Below, one piece after another: positions 42,310 through 51,112 of a stretch of DNA of 64,000 nt. The stretch spans positions 310,001 through 374,000 of the forward strand of contig CAVXLQ010000008.1 in NCBI GenBank assembly GCA_963762635.1, written 5' to 3'. The first letter of the stretch is position 1; every line of letters begins with the position of its first letter. The notes below the pieces were generated by a model. It searched no databases. It worked only from the letters and a program-made list of their open reading frames with translations, and was not told the origin of the DNA. The position numbers and the translations under genes are program-made. Source of the stretch: Tenggerimyces sp963762635. GTDB taxonomy: Bacteria; Actinomycetota; Actinomycetes; Propionibacteriales; Actinopolymorphaceae.

Positions 42310-42885
42310 CTACGCCCGAGCGAGAAAGTCCAGCACCCGCTGCTTGAGCAACGTGGCGGCGAACTCGTCGTACTCCGCCAACGAGGGGTCGGCGAACAGG
42401 TGCGCCTTGCCCGGGTAGAGGAACAGCTCCGCACCGGGAACGGCCTCGACCACCTGGCGGGCGACGTCGAGGTCGCCGGAGTCGGCGAACTCCGGGTCGC
42501 CGTCCATGCCGTGGATCTGCAGCGCGACGCCGTCCGGCCAGGTCCCGCCGAACTCCTCCAGCGGCATGCAGGCGTGGAAGAACAGCGCACCGCGCGCACC
42601 GGCGCGGTTCTGGGCGAGCCGCTGCGCGGGGATGACGCCGAGCGAGAAGCCCGCGTAGACCAGGTCGGCGCCCAGCGACTCCGCCGCCGCGACGCCGCGG
42701 TCGCCGACGGTGCCGAAGCCGACCTCGCGTACGTAGGTCATCCCGTCCGCGATGGTCGCGAACGTGCGACCGTCGAGGAGGTCGGGGGTGTGGACCGTGT
42801 GCCCGGCCGCGCGCAGCTCGTCGGCGAACGCCTTGACCCCATCGGTCAGTCCTTGAACGTGGTGGAACAGCAGTACCTCAGCCAT
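42310..42885 (-). CDS. Dienelactone-hydrolase family alpha/beta hydrolase
   Basis: 191 residues. The start AEVLLFHHVQGLTDGVKAFADELRAAGH is typical of actinobacterial DLH-family proteins. Nucleophile elbow GFSLG, an Asp in MDGDPEFAD and a His in GKAHLFAD form a plausible catalytic triad (Ser instead of the Cys of classical dienelactone hydrolase). Cytoplasmic; substrate unknown. It is divergent from the ArsR-like regulator gene with a shared 65-nt region holding a 12-bp palindrome, which suggests regulation by it. Confidence 0.85.
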   Translation of the reverse strand: MAEVLLFHHVQGLTDGVKAFADELRAAGHTVHTPDLLDGRTFATIADGMTYVREVGFGTVGDRGVAAAESLGADLVYAGFSLGVIPAQRLAQNRAGARGALFFHACMPLEEFGGTWPDGVALQIHGMDGDPEFADSGDLDVARQVVEAVPGAELFLYPGKAHLFADPSLAEYDEFAATLLKQRVLDFLARA

Positions 42886-42918
42886 GACACGCAGCTCCTA
42901 GCGAATGATCCAGAGAAT

Positions 42919-42930
42919 TCGAACGTTCGA
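42919..42930. promoter_or_regulatory. Palindrome between the hydrolase and ArsR-like genes, probable operator
   Basis: TCGAACGTTCGA is a perfect 12-bp palindrome in the 65-nt divergent intergenic region; further TTCGA half-sites occur nearby (42943-42947). A binding site for the adjacent winged-helix regulator is likely. Confidence 0.5.
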
Positions 42931-42950
42931 GATGTTAGTCTATTCGAGCC

Positions 42951-43559
42951 ATGTCGAACAATCCGTCAGTTCCGGACTATGAGCTCGAGGACGTGCTCGA
43001 GCTGACCACGCCCGCCGAGGTGCGGGCGATCTCCGACGCGCTCCGGCTGACGCTGCTCGACCTCATGCGCGAGCGCGCGGCCACGGTGACCGAGCTGGCC
43101 AAAGCCGTCAAAAGGCCGAAGAGCACTGTCGCGCACCACGTCAACGTCCTGGTCGACGCCGGCCTCGCCCGCGTCGTCCGTACCCGCCGCGTCCGCGCGA
43201 TCGAGGAGCGCTTCTACGGCCGGACAGCGCGAACGGTCTCGGTCGGCCTCGGCATCAGCCACGTCGCGGAGGACCCGGCGGGTGAGCTCAACGACTTCGT
43301 CACCGGGGCGAGGGAGTCGGCCGCCGCGCACGAGACCGGGCAGGCGCGAACGTTCATCCGCCACGCCCGCATCCCCGAGGAACGGGCCGCGGAGTTCTGG
43401 CAGCGCGTCTCCGAGGTCGTCGCCGAGCTCGACAACGTTCCCCGCTCCGGCGATGCCGTCTACGGCTTCGTCGTCGGCCTCTATCCCACGACCGACTACC
43501 CGATGCTGCCCGACGCGAAGGAAGTCACGACGGCGGCTCGACCGGCCGTTCCCGGATGA
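42951..43559 (+). CDS. ArsR-like winged-helix transcriptional regulator
   Basis: 202 residues. The helix-turn-helix lies at about residues 25-90 (ISDALRLTLLDLMRERAATV, KRPKSTVAHHVNVLVDAGLARVV). The remaining ~110 residues are a helical domain with WQRVSEVVAELD. No metal-binding cysteine motif is seen, so it is not a typical metal sensor. It probably controls the divergent hydrolase gene. Its 3' end overlaps the convergent DNA ligase gene by 35 nt. Confidence 0.85.
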   Translation: MSNNPSVPDYELEDVLELTTPAEVRAISDALRLTLLDLMRERAATVTELAKAVKRPKSTVAHHVNVLVDAGLARVVRTRRVRAIEERFYGRTARTVSVGLGISHVAEDPAGELNDFVTGARESAAAHETGQARTFIRHARIPEERAAEFWQRVSEVVAELDNVPRSGDAVYGFVVGLYPTTDYPMLPDAKEVTTAARPAVPG

Positions 43560-44493
43560 CGTCCTTCGGCTTCTTGTCCTCGCGCAAGCCTTGATACGAC
43601 GGATGCCGGAGCGTCCCGGCCTGCGTCCACTCGGAGAAGTCGACCTCGCAGACCAGCTTGGGCTTCACGAACAGCGCAGCCCGCTCGGGCTGCCGTCCGG
43701 CGAACGGGCTCTTCGAGGTCGCCAACGGCTCCAACCGCTTGCCCAGCATCGCCAGAGCAGCGGCGTCGAAGCCCGTTCCGACCTTCCCCGCGAACCGCAG
43801 CTCGCCGGACTCGTAGTAGCCGACGAGCAACGCACCGAGCCGACCCTCGCGGCGGCCCTCGCCCGGAATCCAACCGCCGACGACGAACTCCTGCCGCTGC
43901 ACGTTCTTCACCTTCAGCCAGTCCCGCGTCCGCTGGCCAGGGACGTAGCGGCTGCCCAGCCGCTTCGCGATGATCCCCTCCAGGCCGCGTTCGCGACTCG
44001 CCCGCAGCAAGGCGGACCCCTCCCCGCGCTGGTAGCTCGGCGTCCGCCACGCCGGCCCACTGAGCTCGAGCGCCTCGAGCTCGGCGCGGCGGTCCTCGTA
44101 CGGCAGCTCGAGCCGCGACCTGCCGTCGAGATACAGAACGTCGAACACCATGAACGTCACCGGGACGAGTCCGGCCCGCCGCTCCGCCTCCGAAGGCGAC
44201 GCGACGTGCATGCGGCGCTGGAGCCGCTGGAAGTTCGAACGCCCCTCCTCGTCCAGCGCGACCAGCTCACCGTCGAGGACCTGCCGGCGGCTGCCGAACG
44301 GCTGGCCGAAGTCGGCGAGCTCCGGGTACGAAACGGTGATGTCGCGCAGGTTGCGGCTGATCAGCCGCACCCGCCCGCGCTCGACGTGGGCGAGCGCCCG
44401 AACGCCGTCCCACTTGATCTCGAAGCCCCACTCGTCCTCGTCCTCCGGCAGGCGCGACAGCGTCGCCATCATCGGAACAAGCTCGATCGGCAT
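43525..44493 (-). CDS. ATP-dependent DNA ligase (LigC/LigD-ligase-like)
   Basis: 322 residues: an adenylation domain with the nucleophilic lysine in EIKWDGVRAL (K27), then RNLRDITVSYPEL, LDGELVALDEEGR, FMVFDVLYLDG, EGIIAKRLGSRYVPGQR and WLKVKN (motif V). A C-terminal OB fold follows (EFVVGGWIPGEGRREG...). It joins DNA nicks using ATP. The compact two-domain form without polymerase or nuclease resembles LigC or the isolated ligase part of LigD used in actinobacterial end joining or excision repair. No ku gene is seen in the window. Confidence 0.92.
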   Translation of the reverse strand: MPIELVPMMATLSRLPEDEDEWGFEIKWDGVRALAHVERGRVRLISRNLRDITVSYPELADFGQPFGSRRQVLDGELVALDEEGRSNFQRLQRRMHVASPSEAERRAGLVPVTFMVFDVLYLDGRSRLELPYEDRRAELEALELSGPAWRTPSYQRGEGSALLRASRERGLEGIIAKRLGSRYVPGQRTRDWLKVKNVQRQEFVVGGWIPGEGRREGRLGALLVGYYESGELRFAGKVGTGFDAAALAMLGKRLEPLATSKSPFAGRQPERAALFVKPKLVCEVDFSEWTQAGTLRHPSYQGLREDKKPKDVIRERPVEPPS

Positions 44494-44545
44494 GAGGTCG
44501 TTCTATCGCATCCCAGCAGCCAGGTGCCGCTATCCGCACGGCAGT

Positions 44546-45733
44546 CTAGGCGCGGACCGCCCGCAGGGACGGGGAGGTGAGGCAGGCGAGGCCGGCGAGG
44601 ATGGTGGCCAGCGCGCTCGCGCCGATGACCACTGTCGACGGGACGACGCCGAGCAGCGCACCGCCGAGGGCGGCGCCGGCCGGTGAGGCGCCGACGACCA
44701 GGGAACGCCGCGCGCCGAAGACCTCGCCATGCCGTTCGATCGGGATCAGCCGCTGGATGACCGTCGCCTCGATCGCCACGTACGGCGCCCACATCGCCCC
44801 GGCGACGAACAGGACGGCGATGGCGGGCACGAGCTCGTCCAGGAACACGACCGGGAACAACGCCACCCCCCACGCGATGGCCCCACAGGCGTTGACGATT
44901 CCAGGCCGAAGCCGGGACAGCGGCCGAACGAACAGCAGCCCCACCAACGCGCCCGCGCCGATCGCCGAGGCCAGCGCGCCGTACCCGGCCGCGCCGACGC
45001 CGAGAACGTCCTTGGCGAACAGCGGGAACGCGGGCTCGAGGGGACCGTAGACGAAGAAGTACGCCACCGACAGGAAGAACAGTGCGCGGACCGCGGGCGT
45101 ACGCCAGATCAGCTGGAACCCGTTCGCGGAGGCCCCGGAGGATCGACCGGGCTCGCGGAGCCCGTTCAGCCCTCGCGCCAGCACGGCCGCGACGACCAAC
45201 AACACCGCGGGAAGTAGCAAAGCGGTCGGCGCGGAGACAACGGTCAGGACCGCGCCGGCGGCAGCCGGGCCGAGGAGCAACGGGAGCTGGTCGCCGATGC
45301 TCAGCAGTCCGTTCGCCGGCGCGAGGTCGCTTCGGTCGACGAGCCGCGGCACGGCGACGCGCACCCCGGCGTACGTCACCGGCGCCAGCGTGCCCATCGC
45401 GACCGCGATCCCCAACAGCACAGGCAACGACAGCAGGCCAAGAACGCTCGTCAGCGCCGCCAAGAGCAGCAGGGAAGACCGCAGAACGTTGTCCCACATC
45501 ATCAACCGGGCCGGCGACCAGCGGTCGAGCAGCCGCCCGGCGATCGGCCCCGCGACGACCGTCGGCAGCTGGAGGCAGAGCACGACGGCGCCGAGCGCCG
45601 CGGCCGGATAGCCGCCCTGAGCGACGAACCACAGCATCGCCATCAGCGTGAACTGTTCCGCCGTCGAGGACAGCAGCAGCGTCGCCGTCAGTCGCCGCAG
45701 ACCGGGCAGCCGCAGGACCGGGGTCGAGGTCAT
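44546..45733 (-). CDS. Major facilitator superfamily transporter
   Basis: 395 residues with about 12 hydrophobic helices and the loop motif GRLLDRWSPARLMMWDN typical of MFS exporters (MFS_1/MFS_3). Another charged loop is QRLIPIERHGEVFGARRS. It starts at ATG 45733, overlapping the MarR stop by 4 nt, so the regulator and transporter are co-translated. A drug or metabolite exporter is the likely role; substrate unknown. Confidence 0.9.
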   Translation of the reverse strand: MTSTPVLRLPGLRRLTATLLLSSTAEQFTLMAMLWFVAQGGYPAAALGAVVLCLQLPTVVAGPIAGRLLDRWSPARLMMWDNVLRSSLLLLAALTSVLGLLSLPVLLGIAVAMGTLAPVTYAGVRVAVPRLVDRSDLAPANGLLSIGDQLPLLLGPAAAGAVLTVVSAPTALLLPAVLLVVAAVLARGLNGLREPGRSSGASANGFQLIWRTPAVRALFFLSVAYFFVYGPLEPAFPLFAKDVLGVGAAGYGALASAIGAGALVGLLFVRPLSRLRPGIVNACGAIAWGVALFPVVFLDELVPAIAVLFVAGAMWAPYVAIEATVIQRLIPIERHGEVFGARRSLVVGASPAGAALGGALLGVVPSTVVIGASALATILAGLACLTSPSLRAVRA

Positions 45734-46224
45734 GAGACCACCGAATCGTCGACCGGGCAGGTGTCCCCGCACCCCGGCCAGTCGCAGAACCGGCAGGCGA
45801 TGTCGGCGTCGAGCCGTTCGCGTGACTGCGCGGTGAGAGCCTTGTCCGCGAGAGCGACGAGCTGGGCGCGTTCGGCCTTCGTGAACGCCGAGGTGAGCTG
45901 AGCCAGAGCGCGCGAACGGGCGGCCAGCCCGCGGTCGAGCACGTCCTCCCCGAGGTCGGTGAGAACGAGCCGTACGCCGCCTCGCCCGCCGACGCCACTC
46001 CGGACCACGAGGCCGAGTGCGGCCATCCGGTCGACGAGGCGGACGGTGCCCGACTGGGTGAGCCCGAGGCGGGGGTAGAGCCAGTCGATGCCGCTGCCTG
46101 GATGGCTGCGCAGCAGGACCAGCGCGGCGAGCTCCCGTTCGGCCACGCCGGCCGTTGCCACGGCCGTGCGGATCCGATCCGCGGCGTCCAGCAGCCACGC
46201 GCCGACCACGTTCGAATTATGCAT
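45730..46224 (-). CDS. MarR-family regulator with Cys-rich C-terminus
   Basis: 164 residues. The winged helix-turn-helix covers about 30-100 (ELAALVLLRSHPGSGIDWLY, LGLTQSGTVRLVDRMAALGLV). The C-terminus CRFCDWPGCGDTCPVD contains four cysteines, which suggests redox or metal sensing. It is the first gene of a two-gene operon with the MFS exporter. A 19-bp near-perfect palindrome overlaps its start codon (46218-46236), consistent with autorepression. Confidence 0.88.
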   Translation of the reverse strand: MHNSNVVGAWLLDAADRIRTAVATAGVAERELAALVLLRSHPGSGIDWLYPRLGLTQSGTVRLVDRMAALGLVVRSGVGGRGGVRLVLTDLGEDVLDRGLAARSRALAQLTSAFTKAERAQLVALADKALTAQSRERLDADIACRFCDWPGCGDTCPVDDSVVS

Positions 46225-46236
46225 GAGTCATTCATA
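46218..46236. promoter_or_regulatory. Palindromic operator overlapping the MarR start codon
   Basis: TATGCATGAGTCATTCATA matches its own reverse complement at 16 of 19 positions and includes the ATG at 46222-46224. A TANNNT-type -10 box (TAGTAT on the minus strand) lies immediately upstream, so binding would block both transcription and translation starts. Confidence 0.55.
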
Positions 46237-46324
46237 CTAGCTAAGAGCCAACGCAGGCTAGAGTGATCCGCGAACGGTCAAGCAGCGGCCGCCCCACACC
46301 TCACCGACTGGGAGGTGAACCGAG

Positions 46325-47578
46325 GTGAGCGTGGTGAGTCTCACCGGCGATGCCGCTGAGCTGCCGGAATTGCCTGAGACGCCCGAGTCGTCGGAGTCGT
46401 CCGATCGCCTGCGCCGCATCGAGGCGCTGACCGACGTCGCGCTCGCGCATCTCGACGTCAACGACCTCCTCGCCGAGCTGCTGGAACGGGTACGGCAAGT
46501 GCTCGAGGTCGACACCGCCGCCGCGCTCGTCATCGCCCCCGACGGACGGCACCTGGTCCCGATCGTCGCGATCGGCATCGAGGAGGAGGTCCGGCAGGGC
46601 ATCTTGGTTCCGATCGGCCGCGGGTTCGCGGGCCGGATCGTGGCCGAGGGTCTCGCCCGCCGGATCACGCGCGTGGACCGGACGACGGTCTTCAACCCCG
46701 TGCTGTGGGAGGCCGGCATCGCCTCGATGCTCGGCGTCCCGATGGTGAACGGCGGCGAGGTGCTGGGCGTCCTGCACGTCGGCACACTGAGCCCTCGTAC
46801 GTTCACCGACGACGACCAACGGCTGCTGCAGATCGTCGCGGACCGGGTCGCGCTCGCGACCCAGGCGCGGCTCGCGAACGCCGACCGCGCGGCGGCGGCC
46901 GCCCTCCAGCGCAGCCTGCTGCCGTCCGAGCTGCCGGCGATCGACGGGATCGAGCTCGCCGCCCGGTACGTCCCGGGAGCGGGCGGCGTCGGCGGCGACT
47001 GGTACGACGTGTTTCCCCTTCCGTCGGGCGAGCTCGGCATCGTGATGGGCGACGTCGTCGGCCGCGGCCTTCGCGCCGCCGTGATCATGGGTCGGTTCCG
47101 GAGCGCGCTGCGTGCGTACGCGCTGGAGTTCGACGATCCGGCGGTGGTGTTGAGCAAGCTGGATCGCAAGGCCCAGCACTTCGAGCAGGACGTCCTGGCG
47201 ACGGTCGTGTACGGGATCCTCTCCACCTCGCGAACGTCGTTCCGGCTGTCCTCGGCGGGGCATCCCCCGCCGATCCTCGCGGAGCCGGGCGAGCTGCCGG
47301 TGTTCCTCGACGTCGTGGGCGACCTACCGATCGGCGTACGGACCGGCGCCCCGCGGCGGACCGTGTCGATCGACCTGACGCCCGGCGCGGTGCTCGGCCT
47401 CTACACCGACGGCCTGGTGGAGAGTCGGGAGCAGCCGGTGTCGAGCGGCCTGGAGATCCTCCGCGAAGCCGTCGCCGCCGGCCCGGCCGAGGACGTCTGC
47501 GCCACTGTGTTCGCGAAGCTTGTCGGGCTCGGCCCGACCAAGGACGACACCGCACTGATCGTGCTGCGGCGGAGGTGA
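46325..47578 (+). CDS. GAF-domain PP2C/SpoIIE-family serine phosphatase
   Basis: 417 residues from GTG 46325 (GGGAGGTGA upstream). A GAF domain covers about residues 30-185 (LLERVRQVLEVDTAAALVIA, VPIGRGFAGRIVAEG). A SpoIIE/RsbU phosphatase domain follows from about residue 195 (LQRSLLPSELP, GGVGGDWYDVF, GDVVGRGLRAAVIM, LYTDGLVE, TKDDTALIVLRRR) with the metal-binding aspartates in place. Such enzymes dephosphorylate STAS-domain anti-sigma antagonists; one such protein is encoded 9 nt downstream. The GAF domain probably senses a small ligand or redox state. Confidence 0.93.
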   Translation: MSVVSLTGDAAELPELPETPESSESSDRLRRIEALTDVALAHLDVNDLLAELLERVRQVLEVDTAAALVIAPDGRHLVPIVAIGIEEEVRQGILVPIGRGFAGRIVAEGLARRITRVDRTTVFNPVLWEAGIASMLGVPMVNGGEVLGVLHVGTLSPRTFTDDDQRLLQIVADRVALATQARLANADRAAAAALQRSLLPSELPAIDGIELAARYVPGAGGVGGDWYDVFPLPSGELGIVMGDVVGRGLRAAVIMGRFRSALRAYALEFDDPAVVLSKLDRKAQHFEQDVLATVVYGILSTSRTSFRLSSAGHPPPILAEPGELPVFLDVVGDLPIGVRTGAPRRTVSIDLTPGAVLGLYTDGLVESREQPVSSGLEILREAVAAGPAEDVCATVFAKLVGLGPTKDDTALIVLRRR

Positions 47579-47587
47579 GTATCTGTC

Positions 47588-47929
47588 ATGGAACTCGAGG
47601 TCATCGAACCGGCGCCGGGCTTCTTCATCGCTTCCCCGGTGGGCGACGTGGACCTGGCCTCGGCGTCGCCGATGTTGGACCGGCTGCTCCGCATCCTGCG
47701 TGACTCGCCGTCGTTGCTCGTCGTGGCGTTGGATCGGGTCGAGTTCATGGACTCCAGCGGCCTGAACGCGTTGGTCGCGGCGCACCGCCGAGCGGAGGCG
47801 ATGGGCTCGACGATGCGCATCGCCGCACCGAGCGCCATCGTACGGAAGCTGTTTCGCCTTACCGGGCTGGAGCATCACTTCGACTGCTACGCAACCGTCA
47901 ACGACGCCTTGACGCCGTTGGAGAACTAG
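47588..47929 (+). CDS. STAS-domain anti-sigma factor antagonist
   Basis: 113 residues with the STAS pattern: SPVGDVDLASASPM, VVALDRVEFMDSSGLNALVAA (phosphorylatable Ser56/57) and RKLFRLTGLEHHF. In its unphosphorylated state it would bind an anti-sigma kinase and free a sigma factor. It follows the SpoIIE-type phosphatase after 9 nt, forming a partner-switch pair. Neither the anti-sigma kinase nor the sigma factor is in the window. Confidence 0.93.
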   Translation: MELEVIEPAPGFFIASPVGDVDLASASPMLDRLLRILRDSPSLLVVALDRVEFMDSSGLNALVAAHRRAEAMGSTMRIAAPSAIVRKLFRLTGLEHHFDCYATVNDALTPLEN

Positions 47930-47953
47930 ATCGCGTTACCCCGGCGAACGACC

Positions 47954-47969
47954 TAGGGTCTAGGTTGTG
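47954..47969 (+). promoter_or_regulatory. Predicted -10 box for the leaderless EamA transporter gene
   Basis: TAGGGT at 47954-47959 ends 7 nt before GTG 47967; no ribosome site is present. Confidence 0.4.
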
Positions 47970-48827
47970 CTGACCGAGGTGGGTTTACCGCTCTATGCGA
48001 CGTTCCTGGTACTCGGGGCGGCGGTCGCGCACGCGTCGTGGAACGCGATCGCCCATGGCATCGAGGACAAGCTCGTCGCGATGACGCAGATGGCGGTCGG
48101 CTGCTCTGTCGTCGCGATTCCCCTGCTCATCGTCAGCCCGATGCCGCGCGCGGCGAGCTGGCCGTGGCTGATCGCGTCGGTCATCGTGCACATGGCGTAC
48201 AACCTGCTGCTGATGACCTCGTACCGGCTCGGCGACTTCGGCCAGATGTACCCGATCGCCCGCGGCTCGTCGCCGCTCATCGTCACCGGGCTCGCGGCGT
48301 TCTTCCTGCACGAGCGACCGCTCCCGCTCGAGCTCGCCGGTGTCATCGTGATCTCACTCGGCCTCGCGAGCCTGGTCTTCGCCACCGGTACGCGACTGCG
48401 GCGCGACAACGTCAAGGCCATCGGCGCCGCGCTCGCCACCGGCCTCACCATCGCCGTCTACACGACGATCGACGGCACTGGGGTGCGCGCGTCCGGCAGC
48501 CCCGCCGGCTACACGGGGTGGCTGCTGTTCCTCAGCATGCTGTCGATGGTGGTGTTCGCGCTCGTCCGCCGCGGGCCGGCGCTGTTCGTGCAGGCGCGGC
48601 AGAAGCCGTGGCCCGGGCTGCTCGGCGGCATCCTCAGCCTGGCCGCGTACGGGCTCGTCCTCTGGGCGCAGACGATGGGCCCGCTCGCCGCGATCTCGGC
48701 GCTGCGCGAGACCAGCATCATCGTCGGCGCGATCATCGCCGCCGTCGTGTTCAAAGAGGGCTTCGGGCCGCGCCGCATCGTCGCCACGCTGATCGTCTTC
48801 GTCGGCATCGCGTTGATCAACATCTAG
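47967..48827 (+). CDS. EamA/DMT-family transporter
   Basis: 286 residues with about ten hydrophobic segments in two five-helix halves, each an EamA repeat (ATFLVLGAAVAHASWNAIAH; YGLVLWAQTMGPLAAISALRETS). The second half carries a conserved ALRETSIIVGAIIAAVVFKE motif. Drug/metabolite transporters of this type export amino acids or metabolites; the substrate here is unknown. GTG 47967 appears leaderless. Confidence 0.9.
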   Translation: MLTEVGLPLYATFLVLGAAVAHASWNAIAHGIEDKLVAMTQMAVGCSVVAIPLLIVSPMPRAASWPWLIASVIVHMAYNLLLMTSYRLGDFGQMYPIARGSSPLIVTGLAAFFLHERPLPLELAGVIVISLGLASLVFATGTRLRRDNVKAIGAALATGLTIAVYTTIDGTGVRASGSPAGYTGWLLFLSMLSMVVFALVRRGPALFVQARQKPWPGLLGGILSLAAYGLVLWAQTMGPLAAISALRETSIIVGAIIAAVVFKEGFGPRRIVATLIVFVGIALINI

Positions 48828-48857
48828 GCCGGATACCGGGCCTGAGAAAATGGTCAG

Positions 48858-50024
48858 ATGATCGAGCGACGAGGCGGCTTCGCCAGGTGGATCACGGCCA
48901 ATCTCGGTTCGGCGATTCCGCAGTCGATGGCACCGATCACGTTCGGGCTGGCGACGCTGGCGCACGGGGACGTCAACGGCGGCGCGCTGATGATGACGGC
49001 GATGACCGCCGCGCAGGTGCTCGGCGCGGTGCCGATCGCCGCCGCTGGCCGCCGCTTCTCCGTGTCGGCGTACGCGCGAGTCCTCGTCGCGTTCCGGTCG
49101 CTTGCCTTCGCCGGCCTGGTGCTCGCGATCGTCGGCGACGTGCCCGTTCCGGTGCTGGTGGTCCTCGCGAGCCTCGCCGGGCTGGTCAACGGGGCGATCT
49201 TCGGAACGCTGCGCGCGATCTTGAACGGCATGGTGACGTCGGCCAAGCTGCCGCGCGCCCTCGGTATCACGGCGACGGCCAACGAGCTCGTGTTCGTCAC
49301 CGGACCGATCCTCGCCTCGACGATCGGCGGGATGTCGGTCATCGCGGCGGTCTGCATCATGGCGGCCACCAGCGCTCTGCCGTTGGTGGTGCTCCCCCGC
49401 ATCGCGAAGCGCACACCGGCAGCCCACGTACGGCCGAAGTCGGTCCAGCTGGGCGCTCTCGTCTGGTTGTTCGCGGCGGGCAGCGCCGGCGCGTGCGTCG
49501 CGTCGGTCGAGGTCGGCGCCCTGGCTCTGGCGCTGCGCCACGAGCTCGCCCCCAGCGCGGCGTTCTACTTCACCGTTCCGCTGTGCATTGGCTCCGTGCT
49601 CGGTGGGATCTGGGTCAGCATCCGCAACCGCCGCCTGCACCGGCGGACCATCGTGGCGATGATGCTGCTGACCGTCATCGGTGCCGTCGCGGTCGCCTGG
49701 GACGCGTGGCTCGCGGCGGCGATCGCGGGAGCCGTGCTGATCGGCCTCTTCCTCGCCCCGCTGGGAACGTCGTTCTCCCTCTCCCTCGACGCCGTCCTCC
49801 ACCCCGCGCGGCGCGCCGAAGGCTTCGCCCTCCTCCAGACCTCCAAGGCGATCGGCGTCATCCTCGCCTCGTCGATCATCGCCTTCGTCTCCCTGGAGGC
49901 CTCCCTGCTCACGGCGGCGGCGCTCACCTTGCTCTCGGCGATCGTCGTCGGCGTGTACGTCCGCAAGAACCGGCTCCAGGACGACGCCGTCGAGGACGAG
50001 CTGGTGAACGAGGCGCAGGCCTAG
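48858..50024 (+). CDS. MFS-type membrane transporter
   Basis: 388 residues, about 12 transmembrane helices, starting ATG 48858. It has the soluble start RGGFARWITANLGSAIPQS and short basic loops (AAGRRFSVSAYAR, IRNRRLHRRT). The overall layout is MFS; the hydrophilic C-terminus is QDDAVEDELVNEAQA. The substrate cannot be told. It overlaps the convergent AlkZ-like gene by 4 nt. Confidence 0.85.
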   Translation: MIERRGGFARWITANLGSAIPQSMAPITFGLATLAHGDVNGGALMMTAMTAAQVLGAVPIAAAGRRFSVSAYARVLVAFRSLAFAGLVLAIVGDVPVPVLVVLASLAGLVNGAIFGTLRAILNGMVTSAKLPRALGITATANELVFVTGPILASTIGGMSVIAAVCIMAATSALPLVVLPRIAKRTPAAHVRPKSVQLGALVWLFAAGSAGACVASVEVGALALALRHELAPSAAFYFTVPLCIGSVLGGIWVSIRNRRLHRRTIVAMMLLTVIGAVAVAWDAWLAAAIAGAVLIGLFLAPLGTSFSLSLDAVLHPARRAEGFALLQTSKAIGVILASSIIAFVSLEASLLTAAALTLLSAIVVGVYVRKNRLQDDAVEDELVNEAQA

Positions 50025-51112
50025 GAATCGATGCGGACCTCGAAGGCGCTGTCGGGATGGGCGAACGCGAGCATGGCGACTGCTTCGGTCTCGATGGCGC
50101 CGCGGTCCGCTCTGGTGAGCTTTCCGAACGGCTTCACCACGAGGCTGGCTTCGCCGTTCGACGCCGACATGGTCCAGGTCGCGGCCACCGATCCGTCGAC
50201 GAGCACGGTCGCGGCCACACCGTCGCCGACGCAGACCTGGCGGCGGACCTCGTCGGTCATCAGGCGGGTGCGGTCGGCGTAGGCCAGCAACGGCGCGTCG
50301 AACTCGGGCAGCAGCCGGACCGGCGCCGGCACGTCCTCGTCGGGCAGCGGTGCGTCGGGGTGGTCGAACAGCTCCCGGCCGGCCTCGTCGCGGAACGTCC
50401 GGAGCGACGGCCGGAGCAGCTCGAAGATCTCCTTGAGCCCCGCGATGCCGGACCAGGCCCGCGCGTCGCCGAGGGTCGCCGGACCGAAGGCCGCGAGGTA
50501 GCGCTCGACCACCACCCCCAGATCCTCGGCGGTAGCCTCCGCGCCGACCCCTGAGGCGAGCTCGAACGGCGTCGCGCCGTAGCTGTTCCACGTACCGCTC
50601 GGCGCCGGATGCACGACCGGCAACAGGTACTGCACGGTCCAGCCCAGCGCGCTCGCGTCGGCGCCCGGTCGACTGGCCGCCAGCAGCCGGCCGAGCTCCG
50701 GCCGCGTCACCAGGGTCCCGTTGGCAAGCAGCGAGCGAGCCTCGGCGACCAGCGCGTCGAGGTCGACGTCGCGCGTACGGCTGCCGAACGTGTTCCGCTG
50801 CACCCGCCGGAACAACGGCGCGACCGCCGGCCGGACCAGCGCGAAGTCCGCGGCCGACACCAGGTGCTGGGTCGCGCGCATCAGCACCGACCGGACGACC
50901 GAGCGGTCCTCGATCGCCGCGGTCAGGTCCTTGCCGACGAACCCATCGAGCCGGCTCCAGAGCGCGAGGTACGGCGGGTTCGGGCTCTGCGCGTTCAAGC
51001 CCAGCACCCGTTCGACCGCGTCCACCACCGGCAGCCCAGTGCGTTCCAGCAGCAGCTGCCGCGAGAGCACGGCTCGGTTCAAGGCCTTCTTGCTGAGCGT
51101 CCGCGTCGTCAT
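50021..51112 (-). CDS. Winged-helix DNA-binding protein, AlkZ/YcaQ-like (HTH_42), paralogue of the first gene
   Basis: 363 residues, complete. It aligns over its length with the partial protein at 3-1103 (ALWSRL, DRSVVR, RYLAAFGPAT, DAPLPD, LLPEF). In place of the catalytic QxQ it has NAQ (VLGLNAQSPNPP), so glycosylase activity is uncertain. The family is known for removing alkylated or crosslinked bases. It faces the oxidoreductase gene at 51352 across a 239-nt divergent region. Confidence 0.85.
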   Translation of the reverse strand: MTTRTLSKKALNRAVLSRQLLLERTGLPVVDAVERVLGLNAQSPNPPYLALWSRLDGFVGKDLTAAIEDRSVVRSVLMRATQHLVSAADFALVRPAVAPLFRRVQRNTFGSRTRDVDLDALVAEARSLLANGTLVTRPELGRLLAASRPGADASALGWTVQYLLPVVHPAPSGTWNSYGATPFELASGVGAEATAEDLGVVVERYLAAFGPATLGDARAWSGIAGLKEIFELLRPSLRTFRDEAGRELFDHPDAPLPDEDVPAPVRLLPEFDAPLLAYADRTRLMTDEVRRQVCVGDGVAATVLVDGSVAATWTMSASNGEASLVVKPFGKLTRADRGAIETEAVAMLAFAHPDSAFEVRIDS

